A model generated the notes under the pieces. That model worked only from the letters and a program-made list of their open reading frames with translations, searched no databases and was not told where the DNA came from. Made by a program: the position numbers and the translations under genes. From DATLYH01 sp035575035 (GTDB lineage: Bacteria > Planctomycetota > Planctomycetia > Gemmatales > Gemmataceae), in assembly GCA_035575035.1 (NCBI GenBank), contig DATLYH010000029.1, positions 1-29,705 of the forward strand: a stretch of DNA of 29,705 nucleotides. Direction: 5' to 3'. Shown here one piece after another: positions 8,761 to 17,547 of the stretch (the stretch's first letter is position 1; each line of letters begins with the position of its first letter).

Positions 8761-9429
8761 TCAGGCGGCCGACGAAACGCCAACCAGTGTCAAGGCGATG
8801 CCTAGGGGGGCCTTCTGACCGTCCACGATCACGTCGATCTTCTGGAGGACAGCCTGATGGCCCTCGCCCTTGTCCACCAGCTTGGGCTGGGCCTCGGCAC
8901 CGTCGCCGGGGAAGAGCAGGAAGACCGCCGGATGGGCCGTCCCCGACGCCCGCAGGCTCAATGACTGGAGCTCCTTGGGGTCCATCGGCGCGGCGTCCTT
9001 CTCCTTGTCCGCAGGCACCGCCAGGAGAAACTCGGCATGCGGAGCGGTGCCCATGTGATCGCCGTCCTGCGGCTGGTAGCCCAGGCGGAGGGTGTAGACG
9101 CCCGGCTTGATCTTCTGTTTGCGGTAGTCGGTGATCGGTCCGACGACCCGCAGCACCGCCAGCAGGGTGGTCTCCGGGATCTCGCGGTAGCTCAGCCCGC
9201 TCTTGAGCTGCTGCGGCGTCGCCTTGCCCGGCACCTCCTTGCGGAACCACACCTCGCAAAGCACCGTCCCCTTGTGCAGCAGCTGGGCCGAGCGCTCGCT
9301 CAGCAGTTTGCGGATGGCTTCCGGAACCTCCTTGGGCGGGGCGTTGCCGGTTTCCTTGAGGCTGTACTGGGCGGGAGCGGCCGCGGTCATAACCAGCAGG
9401 ACAACGGCCGCCAGGAAGGTGCGAAACAT
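8761..9429 (-). CDS. secreted protein of unknown function
   Basis: I do not recognise this 222-residue protein with confidence. It begins MFRTFLAAVVLLVMTAAAPAQ, a clear Sec signal peptide with probable cleavage after APA or AQ. The body contains GVYTLRLGYQPQDGDHMG (about residues 125-142) and a hydrophobic stretch HPAVFLLFP, looking like a beta-rich exported domain, with some resemblance to DUF2911-type proteins. No catalytic motif or Cys pair is evident. A CGGAGG ribosome site lies 7 nt before the ATG. It ends 6 bp from the convergent UbiD-like gene. The terminator of the upstream DUF1326 gene ends only about 12 nt before its start codon, which leaves little room for a leader. Confidence 0.8.
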   Translation of the reverse strand: MFRTFLAAVVLLVMTAAAPAQYSLKETGNAPPKEVPEAIRKLLSERSAQLLHKGTVLCEVWFRKEVPGKATPQQLKSGLSYREIPETTLLAVLRVVGPITDYRKQKIKPGVYTLRLGYQPQDGDHMGTAPHAEFLLAVPADKEKDAAPMDPKELQSLSLRASGTAHPAVFLLFPGDGAEAQPKLVDKGEGHQAVLQKIDVIVDGQKAPLGIALTLVGVSSAA

Positions 9430-9441
9430 GAGGGGCCTCCG

Positions 9442-9489
9442 AAAAAAACACTTGCGGCTTAGCGGGCCGGGGCGACGCTAAGCCGCAAG
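9442..9489 (-). terminator. rho-independent terminator after the DUF1326 gene
   Basis: A perfect 14-bp inverted repeat, CTTGCGGCTTAGCG (9451-9464) with CGCTAAGCCGCAAG (9476-9489), is followed on the - strand by TGTTTTTTT (9442-9450). It lies about 28 bp after the stop of the DUF1326 gene. The T-run ends directly before the ribosome site of the next gene on the same strand. Confidence 0.85.
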
Positions 9490-9517
9490 CAGTGCGCACG
9501 GCTTGTCTGTCTTCCGG

Positions 9518-10180
9518 TTAGCGGATCTCGAACGACCCGACGTAGGCGCCGCGGCGCTCGGCCTCCTTCCAGGTGGCATTGAAGGCCTTGCCGGTGAAGG
9601 CGTGCTCGGTGGCCATGGCCGCCCGGACCTTGACGTTCTTGGCCAGCGGCGGGTAGAAATCGGATTCATGGCCGCATGCCTTGTCATGATTGGCATCGAG
9701 GCAGCGGGTCTCGATCCGGGCCGTACCGGCGTCCAACTTGGCGCAGACATCATTCTTGCAGGGGCAGCGCGTCAGTTCGATCGGCGCCGTCTCGACGGCG
9801 ATGACATTGCGGAGCAGCTCGCCTCCCTGCTGCCGGGCCAACCGGATCAGAGCCGACCGCTGGGCCTCGCTGGCCCGAGAATCAACGATCAGGATGGCCT
9901 TGGCCGGGCCGGTCTGCTCCAGACCCAACGTGTCGCTGGCCTGGACCACGGCCACGACGCCCAGCCCGTCCAGCGTGACGCCGTCAAGCGCCCCCTTCTC
10001 GACTTTCCAACCGAGCACGGCATTCCTGCCGCTCAGGTTCATCTCAGCATTGGCGAAGCAGGCGCCCGTCCAGACGTCGCAGGTACGGGCTTCGATGTAC
10101 TGGCCGGTGATCCCGGCGGCGCTGAGCGGAGCGGCCAGGGCAAGGAGGGCTAGCGCGGCAACAGCAAGGCAACGGGTCAT
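9518..10180 (-). CDS. secreted DUF1326-domain protein
   Basis: The 220-residue protein starts MTRCLAVAALALLALAAPLSAAG, a Sec signal peptide. The mature part begins ITGQYIEARTCDVWTGACFANAEMNL, the hallmark opening of DUF1326 with two conserved cysteines. A second Cys-rich segment, RCPCKNDVC, lies in the C-terminal half and could bind a metal or form disulfides. The biochemical role of DUF1326 is not established. A GGAGG site lies about 9 nt before the ATG, so the start is secure. A strong terminator follows. Upstream, 147 bp separate it from the caspase-like gene; that gap contains an 8-bp inverted repeat (10233-10240 with 10263-10270) without a T-run. Confidence 0.85.
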   Translation of the reverse strand: MTRCLAVAALALLALAAPLSAAGITGQYIEARTCDVWTGACFANAEMNLSGRNAVLGWKVEKGALDGVTLDGLGVVAVVQASDTLGLEQTGPAKAILIVDSRASEAQRSALIRLARQQGGELLRNVIAVETAPIELTRCPCKNDVCAKLDAGTARIETRCLDANHDKACGHESDFYPPLAKNVKVRAAMATEHAFTGKAFNATWKEAERRGAYVGSFEIR

Positions 10181-10327
10181 GGGTGGAAACCTCCAAAGAG
10201 GACCGAGGCAGGATGGTTGTGGGATTGAGCGTACTTCCCTGAAGGGTAATTGTCGAGAGGGGAGGGAAGTCCGTCAAGAGGCTTTCGCCGGCGTCCCGCG
10301 CACTGAGGCCCGGTTCAGCGCGAAGGC

Positions 10328-12364
10328 TTACCGGGTCGGCTGCCATTCCAGGGCCAGCCCGGTGGCGCGCTGGCGCTTGGCCAGCACCTCCCAGGGCGTG
10401 CTCGGGTGGTCCTTGGCCAACTTCTCCAGGATTTTGCGGGCCTCGTTGGTCAGCCGCCGGGCGGTGGAGTCGGTCGGCGGCGCCGACAACGAGGCCACCT
10501 GCCAGCCGGTGTGGACCTTCGGGTCGCGCGGCGGCAGGTCCTTGCGCATGGCGCCGAGCAGGGCGTTGTATTCGTTCAAGTAGGCGAGCTGCAACAGCAG
10601 CCGGGCATGGATGTAATCATAATGGGCCTGCCAGCGCTTTGATCCCTCCTGGTCGCGCTCCTTGCCGGCCGCCCGCAGGTCCTCCAGCGCCTCGTTCAGC
10701 TCGCCGATAAGGGTGGCCACCTCGCTCATCTGGTACTGCTTGATCTCTTCCTTGAAGCGGTTCTCGTTGTCCGGCGCGGGGAAGACCTCGCGCAGCCGCT
10801 TGTCGCGCAACTGGGTGTTAAGGAAATCACGGGCGCGGAGGACCGCTTCGCGAAAGGGGGTCTTCTCGCCGTCGTCCTTGTACGGCTCCAGCGCCTTGGC
10901 TGAGAAGGCCGGCAACAGGTCGAACCGAAGGGCCTGCCCGGCGCGGTCGGCCCGGATCGGCGGCACTTCCAGTTCGCGAAGGATGCCCTGGACCAGTCCG
11001 CTGCTGGCCGCGCCCCCTTCAGGCGGCGGGGGCGGCTCGATGACAAGACGAGGCGGCCGGGGTTGATCGGGGTCATAAGGGGCGCCCATCGGCGGCTCCT
11101 GGCCGGTCAGACGCGATGTCTGAACTTTCTGTTCCTTTGCCAGGATAGGTTTCATCCGCTGGTTGACCTGTTCGACCAAAGCGGCCAGGGGCAGCGGGTC
11201 TTCCGGCCTCTGGGCCATGCCCGCCATTCCCTGGGACAGGGCCGCGCTCAGCGCCTCCTGAAAGACGCCATTGTCGAGGGCAAGGTGATCGAGTTCGTAG
11301 GAATACTGCCCGGCCACGCAGGCGGACCAGACCTGCACGCCGGGCGGGGGTTCCTTGAGGGCGGCGTCCAGCACGGGCCCCATCGGGCCGCTACCGGGCC
11401 GCTCCGGGCCGCGTGCCGGGTTCAATCGGCAGACATCGAGCACCAGCACTTTTTGCCGGGCCTGACAGGCCGCCAGCCGATCGTACAGCCACTTCAGCGG
11501 TATCAAGGTCTCCTTGGCTTCGAGGTCGCCTTCCAGGGGAGCGAGGTAGGGCTCCTCGTCGAGTTCGACGGCGTGGCCGATGAACATCACCAGGACGCGA
11601 TCCTGATTGCGCGAGGCGGCCAGGAAGTCGCTGACCGTCTTCTCGATGACCGGTTTGAAGGGGAGCCGGCCCGGGCCGACCGGGGCCGCATCGCTGAGCA
11701 CAGCCGTCTGGTCGGCCGGGATGCGCAGCCCCGTGGTGAGGCGGTCGAGCAAGGCGGCGATGTTGTGTCCGCCGCGGCCGGGGGGGCCGGCGTTGATCGG
11801 ATTGGCGTAGAGGTAATGATTGACGCTGATGACCAGGGCGCGGCGCGGGAACGCATCTGTCGGCACCGGCCGGATCGGCGGCCGGCTTGTCTCCGGGGGC
11901 CGGGCGACCGGCGTCGGCGAGTCCGGCGCGGGGGTCTGCTCGGGCACGACACGGGCCGAGTCGTCGGGGCCGGCGGGTGCCTCGACATGGGCCGGTTCGC
12001 CCTCGGCAGGGGCCGGCTCCGGGCGGGGCAGGTAAGGGCCGTAAACCGCCAGGGCAAGGCCGGCAACCAGCAGGATGCAAAAGGCGAGGAAGAGTCCCTT
12101 GCGCCAGCCGCCACGCCGGCGCGGCGCCTGGGCCGGCGGCCGTTTCTCCGCCAGACCGCTGAAGGGAACATCTCCCGGCCGGGTCGGCGGCACGGGGGTG
12201 CGGGCCGCGACGGAGACGCCCGGGGGCGCGGTGGGCTTGGCCTTGGCCTTGGCCTGGATCACCAGACCGCAGTGCTTGCAGCGCATCGGCTGGTAGATCC
12301 ACTGCGCGGGGATGCGCAAGGATTTCTTGCACCCCGGACACGTCGCCTGGACATGCAGCGCCAC
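10328..12364 (-). CDS. membrane-anchored caspase-like protein with zinc ribbon
   Basis: This 678-residue protein starts at GTG with GGAGG about 9 nt upstream. Residues 9-32 hold CPGC and CKHC, a small zinc ribbon. One transmembrane helix lies at about 91-108, followed by a Pro-rich linker (110-170). A caspase-like (peptidase C14) domain runs from about 175 to 400: ALVISVNHYLYAN, then LVMFIGHAVELDEEPYLAP with candidate catalytic His264, then KVLVLDVCRLNP with candidate Cys312 after Asp310. The usual GHG is GHA here. The rest, 420-678, is a helical region without a recognised fold. If the positive-inside rule holds, the ribbon is cytoplasmic and the protease periplasmic. Substrate unknown. Confidence 0.85.
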   Translation of the reverse strand: MALHVQATCPGCKKSLRIPAQWIYQPMRCKHCGLVIQAKAKAKPTAPPGVSVAARTPVPPTRPGDVPFSGLAEKRPPAQAPRRRGGWRKGLFLAFCILLVAGLALAVYGPYLPRPEPAPAEGEPAHVEAPAGPDDSARVVPEQTPAPDSPTPVARPPETSRPPIRPVPTDAFPRRALVISVNHYLYANPINAGPPGRGGHNIAALLDRLTTGLRIPADQTAVLSDAAPVGPGRLPFKPVIEKTVSDFLAASRNQDRVLVMFIGHAVELDEEPYLAPLEGDLEAKETLIPLKWLYDRLAACQARQKVLVLDVCRLNPARGPERPGSGPMGPVLDAALKEPPPGVQVWSACVAGQYSYELDHLALDNGVFQEALSAALSQGMAGMAQRPEDPLPLAALVEQVNQRMKPILAKEQKVQTSRLTGQEPPMGAPYDPDQPRPPRLVIEPPPPPEGGAASSGLVQGILRELEVPPIRADRAGQALRFDLLPAFSAKALEPYKDDGEKTPFREAVLRARDFLNTQLRDKRLREVFPAPDNENRFKEEIKQYQMSEVATLIGELNEALEDLRAAGKERDQEGSKRWQAHYDYIHARLLLQLAYLNEYNALLGAMRKDLPPRDPKVHTGWQVASLSAPPTDSTARRLTNEARKILEKLAKDHPSTPWEVLAKRQRATGLALEWQPTR

Positions 12365-12404
12365 AACACCGCCCTCCCCTCGAACCCCGAACGCCTCTAT
12401 CAGA

Positions 12405-12526
12405 GCCCGTCGCTAGCGCTCCGGGCTGGTAGGAACACCCCTCGTCGCGGGCGCTCCGGGCTGGTAGGAACACCTCCCGTCGCGGGCGCTCCGGGCTGGT
12501 AGGAACACCTCTCGTCGCGGGCGTAA
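12405..12526. repeat. 35-bp tandem repeat, dispersed CCCGGAGCG family
   Basis: Three full units start at 12416, 12451 and 12486. Each reads GCGCTCCGGGCTGGTAGGAA followed by CACC, two or three variable bases and CGTCGCGG. Period and core match the 4691-4782 cluster in the opposite orientation, but the linker (GGTAGGAACACC against GGTATTAACCCC) is only partly the same. It lies directly upstream of the caspase-like gene. The remaining bases to 12621 hold no gene that I can see. Confidence 0.9.
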
Positions 12527-12621
12527 TCCAACCATGTCCCCCTGCTTAGACAAGATTCTAGCTCATTCGGTTCCCGGAACCCAGTCGGAGCGGGGCAGAC
12601 AGGGACAAGCGGCCCGGCACC

Positions 12622-13509
12622 TCACCGATCGCGGCGCTTGATCATAGTGATCTCGTTCCCCTTCTCGTTGTGGTAGACCTCGTCCATGAAGGTGCGGATC
12701 AGCAGCAGGCCGCGGCCGCTGACCCGCTCCAGGTTGGACGGATCGGTCGGATCGGGCAACAGCGCCGGGTCGAAGCCCGGCCCTTCGTCGCGGATGATGT
12801 AGACCGCCTCGGTGGTGGACTCGCGGGCGGTGACGTAGACGCGGCGGGTGGCATACGGTTTCTGCCGCCGCCGCTCCTCGGTGAGGGCGTAGTAGGCCTT
12901 GTCGTCTTTCTCGCGCAGAGCGGAACTGACTTCCAGGTTGCCGTGCTGAATGGCGTTGGTCAGCGCCTCTTGCAAGGCCACGCTGACACGGATGCGGCCG
13001 ATCTCGTCGCAGAGTTTCAGGCGGGCCAGGTTGTCTTGCAGATAGCCGATCAAGGGCGGGATCAGGGTAGGGTCGTTGTCAAGGATGAAGTGGGCCTCGG
13101 TCTTGGTGAGGCATTCCAGCAGGCGCTGCTGGTTGCGGCTGCCGCGCGCCGCCGCCAAGACGTTCTCAACCGCCTCGGCCAGGTCCTGGGCCAGGTTGCG
13201 CTTGGGCACGTAGTAAGCCGCCCCCTTCTGCAACGCCTGAATGGCGATTTCCTCGCTGCCGTGGGCGGTCATTAGGATCACCGGCACCAGCGGGTACTTG
13301 CTGCGGATCTCCTGGACCAACTCCAGGCCGTCCATCTCGGGCATCAACAGGTCGGTGAGCACCACCTCGGGCAGCTGCTGCTGCATGGCGGCCAGGGCCT
13401 CTCGGCCGTTGGCGGCGTACACCGGCGTCAGCCCGGTGGCCTTCTCCACCAGGGTGCCCGCCTTGTGACGATCCATCGCGAAGTCGTCCACCACCAGTAC
13501 TGTTGCCAT
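12622..13509 (-). CDS. response regulator with RsbW-like ATPase output domain
   Basis: Residues 1-120 form a receiver domain: acidic pair Asp8-Asp9, phosphoacceptor Asp53 in VVLTDLLMPEMDG, Thr81 and Lys103. Residues 150-295 form a GHKL ATPase of the anti-sigma/serine-kinase type (HATPase_c_2): SVALQEALTNAIQHGNLE is the N box, IIRDEGPGFDPALLPDP the G1 box, and SGRGLLLIRTFMDEV the G2 region. Such proteins usually phosphorylate or bind an anti-anti-sigma partner, so this one probably converts phosphorelay input into partner switching. No STAS protein or sigma factor is in view. AAGGAG precedes the ATG by about 11 nt. It starts 45 bp after the kinase stop codon on the same strand, so co-transcription is likely. 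Confidence 0.9.
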   Translation of the reverse strand: MATVLVVDDFAMDRHKAGTLVEKATGLTPVYAANGREALAAMQQQLPEVVLTDLLMPEMDGLELVQEIRSKYPLVPVILMTAHGSEEIAIQALQKGAAYYVPKRNLAQDLAEAVENVLAAARGSRNQQRLLECLTKTEAHFILDNDPTLIPPLIGYLQDNLARLKLCDEIGRIRVSVALQEALTNAIQHGNLEVSSALREKDDKAYYALTEERRRQKPYATRRVYVTARESTTEAVYIIRDEGPGFDPALLPDPTDPSNLERVSGRGLLLIRTFMDEVYHNEKGNEITMIKRRDR

Positions 13510-13554
13510 GGCTCGTCGCTCTCCTTCGCCCCCGTCGGTGGGCAGTTAGCGGTC

Positions 13555-16500
13555 TCACGAGTTGGCCCGGGCCGGCGCTGGCAAGGCGGCCAGGGCCGAC
13601 CGGAGCCGTTCGATCTCTTCCACCAGAGCAGCGGCCGCCTCGGCGGCGCTAGCCGGGTCGTCGTGCCGGGCCCGGACCTCCAGCCGCAGGGCCGCCTGGT
13701 AGGCGGCCTCGCCGCCGAAGTGCAGCGCCGCCCCTTTGAGGTTGTGCGCCAGCCGCCTCAGCCGGTCGGTGTCGTGGTCGGCCGCGGCCCGGCGCAGCTC
13801 GGCCAACCAGTGCGGGCTTTCTTGCAGGAACATCTTCATCAATTCGCGCAGCAGCCCCTCGTCGCCCCCCACGTGCTCCAGGGCGGCGGCCCAGTCCAGG
13901 ACCTGCCCCGGCGGCGCCGCGGGCCGGCGCGGCTCAGGCCCCCGTCCGCCCCCGACCAGCCGGGCAATGGTGTCGAACAACTCCTGCGCTCGGACCGGCT
14001 TGGCGAGGTAGGCGTCCATGCCGGCTTCCAGGCAGCGCTCCCGATCCCCTTTCATGGCATAGGCGGTCAGGGCGATGATCGGCACGTGGCCACCGGTCTG
14101 TTTCTCCCTCTCGCGGATCAGGGCGGTCGCCTCCAGGCCGCCCATCTCCGGCATTTGCACATCCATCAATACCAGGTCGAAAGGTTCCCGCTCCAACGCC
14201 GCCACCGCCTCCCGGCCATTGTTGGCCACGACCACCCAATGCCCTTGTTTTTCGAGCAGGCGGATGACCAGTTTCTGATTGAACAGGTTGTCCTCCGCCA
14301 GCAGGACGCGCAGGGAGCGGTGCTCACCGGCTCGCGTCTGCGCCGGCCGATCCGTCACCTCCTCCACCTCCGGGGCCGACCAACCCAGGGCCATCTGGAT
14401 GGCCTGGCACAGGTCGGCCGGCTTGACCGGCTTGCTCAAGCGGACGATGGTGCTTGACTCCCGGTCCACCGCCGCTTCCCCCTTCTGGACGGCGGTCGTC
14501 AGCAGGATGAGGCTCGGCCCGGCCAGATCGGCCTGCTGCTCGATATGGCCGGCCAGCGCGACGCCGTCCATCTCGGGCATCTGCACATCGGCGATGACCA
14601 GCGGGAAGGGTTCGCCGGCAGCGGCCGCCCGCCGCAGCGCCTCCAGGGCAGCCGAGCCGCTGTCCACAACTGTCGGCCGGAAGCGCCAGCCACGAAGCAA
14701 CTCCTCAAGGAGCGACCGGCTGGAAGCGTTGTCGTCCACGACCAGGACCGGCAGCCCCTGCAACTCGGCCGGCGGCGCGGGGGGCGGACTGTCGGGCGTC
14801 GGCGGCAGCTCGAAGCGGGCGGTGAAGTGGAAGGTGCTCCCCGCACCCGGCTGGCTCTCGACCCAGATGCGTCCGTCCATCAGCTGCACCAGCCGCTCGG
14901 TGATGGCCAATCCCAGTCCGGTGCCACCATACTTGCGCGTCAGTGAGCCGTCGGCCTGGGAGAACGGCTTGAAGATCGCTTCGCGCTGGTCGGGCGGGAT
15001 GCCGATGCCGGTATCGCGGACAGAGAAGTGCAACAGACAGGGGGCGGGGGTCAGGGGACAGGTCTCAGAGGTCAGGGGATAGGAGGCATCCCTGTGAGCA
15101 GCCGGCGTGAGCCGGCCGGTCGCGGCGCTGAGGGATCCACCGGCCGGCTCAGGCTCGGGGGGAGCGGCCGGCGTCAGCCGGCCGGTCGCGGCGCTGAGGG
15201 GGCCACCGGCCGGCTCAGGCTCGGGGGGAGCGGCCGGCGTGAGCCGGCCGGTCGCGGCGCTGAGGGGTCCACCGGCCCGCTCACGCGGGCCGCTCGCTTG
15301 GAGCGCCGGTTTCTCCTCCCCGCCCGCCGGTTGACCTCTGCCCGTTTCCTCCTGCTCCCTGACCTCGACCACCACCTCTCCCTGATCGGTGAACTTGATG
15401 GCGTTGCCGACTAGGTTCACCAGGACCTGATGCAGTCGAACACGGTCGCCGATCACCAGGTCGGGCACGCCGGGATCGACCCGGCCGACCAACTCCAGGC
15501 CCTTCTGGTGGGCCTTGAGCGCGAGGATGTCGAGGGCGCCGTAGAGTGTCTCGCGGAGGCGGAAGGGAGCACGGTCCAGGTCGAGCTTGCCCGCCTCGAT
15601 CTTGGAGAAGTCGAGGATATCGTTGATCACCACCAGCAGCGACTCGGCCGACTTCCGGACCATCTCCAGGTACTCGCGCTGCTCCGTGGTCAGCTCGGTG
15701 TCGAGGACCAGGTCGGTCATGCCGATGATGGCGTTCATCGGGGTGCGGATCTCGTGGCTGACGTTGGCCAGGAAGGCGCTCTTGGCCCGGTTGGCCGCCG
15801 CGGCGGCCTCCTCGGCCTGCTTCAGGGCGGTTACGTCCCAGCAGATCCCCTGGGTCCCGACCACCCGCCCCTCCGGATCGCGGACCGGCACCTTCACCAC
15901 CTGGAAGTAGGCCCGGGTGCCGTCGGGCCGCTGGTGGGGCAGGATCTCGTCATAAACCTGGCCGGTCTGAATGACCCATTCGTCGGCCTGGTGGTATTTC
16001 GCCGCCTGCTCGGGCGGCCAGAGGTCGAAGTCGGTCTTGCCGGCGATCTGTTCCCACCCTACGCCCAGGGCCTCGCAAAAGACCCGGTTGCCGAAGGTGA
16101 ACCGGCCGTCGCGGTCCTTGCGGAAGACCTGGACCGGCAGATTCTCGACCAGCGACTGATAAAGGGCCTCGGCTTCCCAGAGCCGCTGTTCCGCCTCGTG
16201 CAGGGCGGTGATGTCGCGAGTGATGCCGACCAGGCCGACCACCCGGCCGCCTTCGCGCAGGGGAACCTTGCTGGTCAGCACCCAGCGCGGCCGACCGGCC
16301 TGATCCACCGCGCGCTCGCGGCGGTTGACCAGCGGTTCACCGGTGCGGACAATCGCCTGTTCGTCGTCGTAGTAGGCTTGGGCCAGCTCCCGCGGGAAGA
16401 AGTCGAAGTCGGTCTTGCCGACGACCTCCTCCGGCGAGCGGGCGCCCAGAACCCCGAGATGGGCGGTGTTGGTGGTGAGGAAGCGGCTCTGGGCGTCCTT

Positions 16501-17547
16501 GACGTAGACGTAATCGGGCAGGTTGTCCATCAGGGTGCGCAGCCGGTTGCGTTCCTCGGCCAGCGCTTCTTCCGAGCGCTTGCGGGCGATGAACTGGCCG
16601 ATCTGGCTGCCCAGCGAGCCGATCGCGCCGAGCAGCGACTCGTCCGGGCGGCGGATCTGCCGGCAGAAGAACTCGATGACCCCGGTAACGTGCCCCTCGG
16701 TCAGAAGCGGGAAGCCGAACGCCGCGTGCAGTCCCGCGCGGGCGGCTACCGGCGCCCGGGGGAAATTGGCATCGCGGGTCACGTCCTCGATCCACTCCGG
16801 CTTGCCGCTGGCCCAGACCCGCCCCGGCAGGCCGATGCCGCGCGGGAAGATCTTTTGCCGAGTGACGGCCACAAACTCGTCAAGGCCGGCTCCAGGCCGC
16901 GACCAGACGTCAACGCAGCGCAGCGCCTGGGCATGCCGGTCGATCTCCCAGATGGCCCCCAGGTCCCAGCCGATGCTCTCGCCGATGACCTGGAGGATGC
17001 GGGGGGTGGCCTCGCCGAGCGTACTGGCCTCGGCGAGCACGGCAGTGACAGCGGTCTTGGCCGCCAATCGCCGCTCGATCTCCTGGAGTTGGGCCCGCTC
17101 GGCCTCGGCCCGCTTGTGGGCGGTGATGTCGCGCAGGACCACCACGCCGCCGCGCAGCACTCCGGCCGCGTCGCGGAGCGGCCGGGCATTGACGCTCAGC
17201 CAGGCGCCCTCGGGCCGGCCGGCGTTGCGGACAAAGACGACCGCCTCGTCAACTTGCTCCCCCCGCAAGGCGCGGGCCAGCGGCAGCTGGTCGGATGGAT
17301 AAGGGGTGACGGTGTCGGGCAGGAAGCAGCCGTAGCGCGCGGACCACTCGGCCTGCGGTGCGTTGGTCAGGCCGACGCCGATAATTTGCTCAGCGGCGCG
17401 GTTAAAGTGGACCAGCCGCCCCTGAGCGTCGGCGACGACCACTCCTTCGCTGATGGTGTGGAAGACGGCCTGGAGGATGTCGGCGAGGCTGTGGAAGTTG
17501 TCGGCCGTCGGCCGGGACTGTTCGGACTCCAGCGTGTTGGTGATCAT
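13555..17547 (-). CDS. hybrid sensor histidine kinase (PAS-GAF-PAS-PAS-HisKA-HATPase-REC-REC-HPt)
   Basis: The protein has about 1330 residues. In order: PAS (about 20-140), GAF (165-320), two more PAS (330-580), HisKA with SHEIRTPMNAIIG and phospho-His near 597, HATPase (about 700-930) with N box LVNLVGNAIKF, G1 DTGIGIP and G2 GGTGLGL. Two receiver domains follow, with Asp near 985 and 1127, then an HPt domain with AHNLKGAALHFG (His near 1267). No membrane segment is visible, so it is probably cytosolic. About 110 residues of repeat interrupt the HATPase domain between N and G1 boxes. The first receiver is less canonical (VIADVQMP, KPVKPAD). I chose ATG 17547, behind GAGGGGGA. The frame stays open to 17982, but that stretch is Arg/Pro-rich and overlaps the next gene; ATG 17613 is an alternative. 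The gap 17548-17795 shows no other gene. Confidence 0.93.
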   Translation of the reverse strand: MITNTLESEQSRPTADNFHSLADILQAVFHTISEGVVVADAQGRLVHFNRAAEQIIGVGLTNAPQAEWSARYGCFLPDTVTPYPSDQLPLARALRGEQVDEAVVFVRNAGRPEGAWLSVNARPLRDAAGVLRGGVVVLRDITAHKRAEAERAQLQEIERRLAAKTAVTAVLAEASTLGEATPRILQVIGESIGWDLGAIWEIDRHAQALRCVDVWSRPGAGLDEFVAVTRQKIFPRGIGLPGRVWASGKPEWIEDVTRDANFPRAPVAARAGLHAAFGFPLLTEGHVTGVIEFFCRQIRRPDESLLGAIGSLGSQIGQFIARKRSEEALAEERNRLRTLMDNLPDYVYVKDAQSRFLTTNTAHLGVLGARSPEEVVGKTDFDFFPRELAQAYYDDEQAIVRTGEPLVNRRERAVDQAGRPRWVLTSKVPLREGGRVVGLVGITRDITALHEAEQRLWEAEALYQSLVENLPVQVFRKDRDGRFTFGNRVFCEALGVGWEQIAGKTDFDLWPPEQAAKYHQADEWVIQTGQVYDEILPHQRPDGTRAYFQVVKVPVRDPEGRVVGTQGICWDVTALKQAEEAAAAANRAKSAFLANVSHEIRTPMNAIIGMTDLVLDTELTTEQREYLEMVRKSAESLLVVINDILDFSKIEAGKLDLDRAPFRLRETLYGALDILALKAHQKGLELVGRVDPGVPDLVIGDRVRLHQVLVNLVGNAIKFTDQGEVVVEVREQEETGRGQPAGGEEKPALQASGPRERAGGPLSAATGRLTPAAPPEPEPAGGPLSAATGRLTPAAPPEPEPAGGSLSAATGRLTPAAHRDASYPLTSETCPLTPAPCLLHFSVRDTGIGIPPDQREAIFKPFSQADGSLTRKYGGTGLGLAITERLVQLMDGRIWVESQPGAGSTFHFTARFELPPTPDSPPPAPPAELQGLPVLVVDDNASSRSLLEELLRGWRFRPTVVDSGSAALEALRRAAAAGEPFPLVIADVQMPEMDGVALAGHIEQQADLAGPSLILLTTAVQKGEAAVDRESSTIVRLSKPVKPADLCQAIQMALGWSAPEVEEVTDRPAQTRAGEHRSLRVLLAEDNLFNQKLVIRLLEKQGHWVVVANNGREAVAALEREPFDLVLMDVQMPEMGGLEATALIREREKQTGGHVPIIALTAYAMKGDRERCLEAGMDAYLAKPVRAQELFDTIARLVGGGRGPEPRRPAAPPGQVLDWAAALEHVGGDEGLLRELMKMFLQESPHWLAELRRAAADHDTDRLRRLAHNLKGAALHFGGEAAYQAALRLEVRARHDDPASAAEAAAALVEEIERLRSALAALPAPARANS
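15035..15365 (-). repeat. 66-bp tandem repeat in frame within the kinase ATPase domain
   Basis: Three units with the GCCGGCGT(C/G)AGCCGGCCGGTCGCGGCGCTGAG pattern begin at 15101, 15167 and 15233, an exact 66-bp period. In protein they give a 22-residue repeat, GGPLSAATGRLTPAAPPEPE plus PA. The inner side (15035-15100) is a different low-complexity piece, giving SYPLTSETCPLTPAPC. The period is a multiple of three, so the frame is kept. A related repeat with a 63-bp period lies at the end of the window (29552-29705). Confidence 0.9.

Noticed and set aside
15101..15300. 66-bp repeats as a CRISPR array
   Set aside because: The whole unit repeats with no variable spacer, and it is read in frame as part of a protein.
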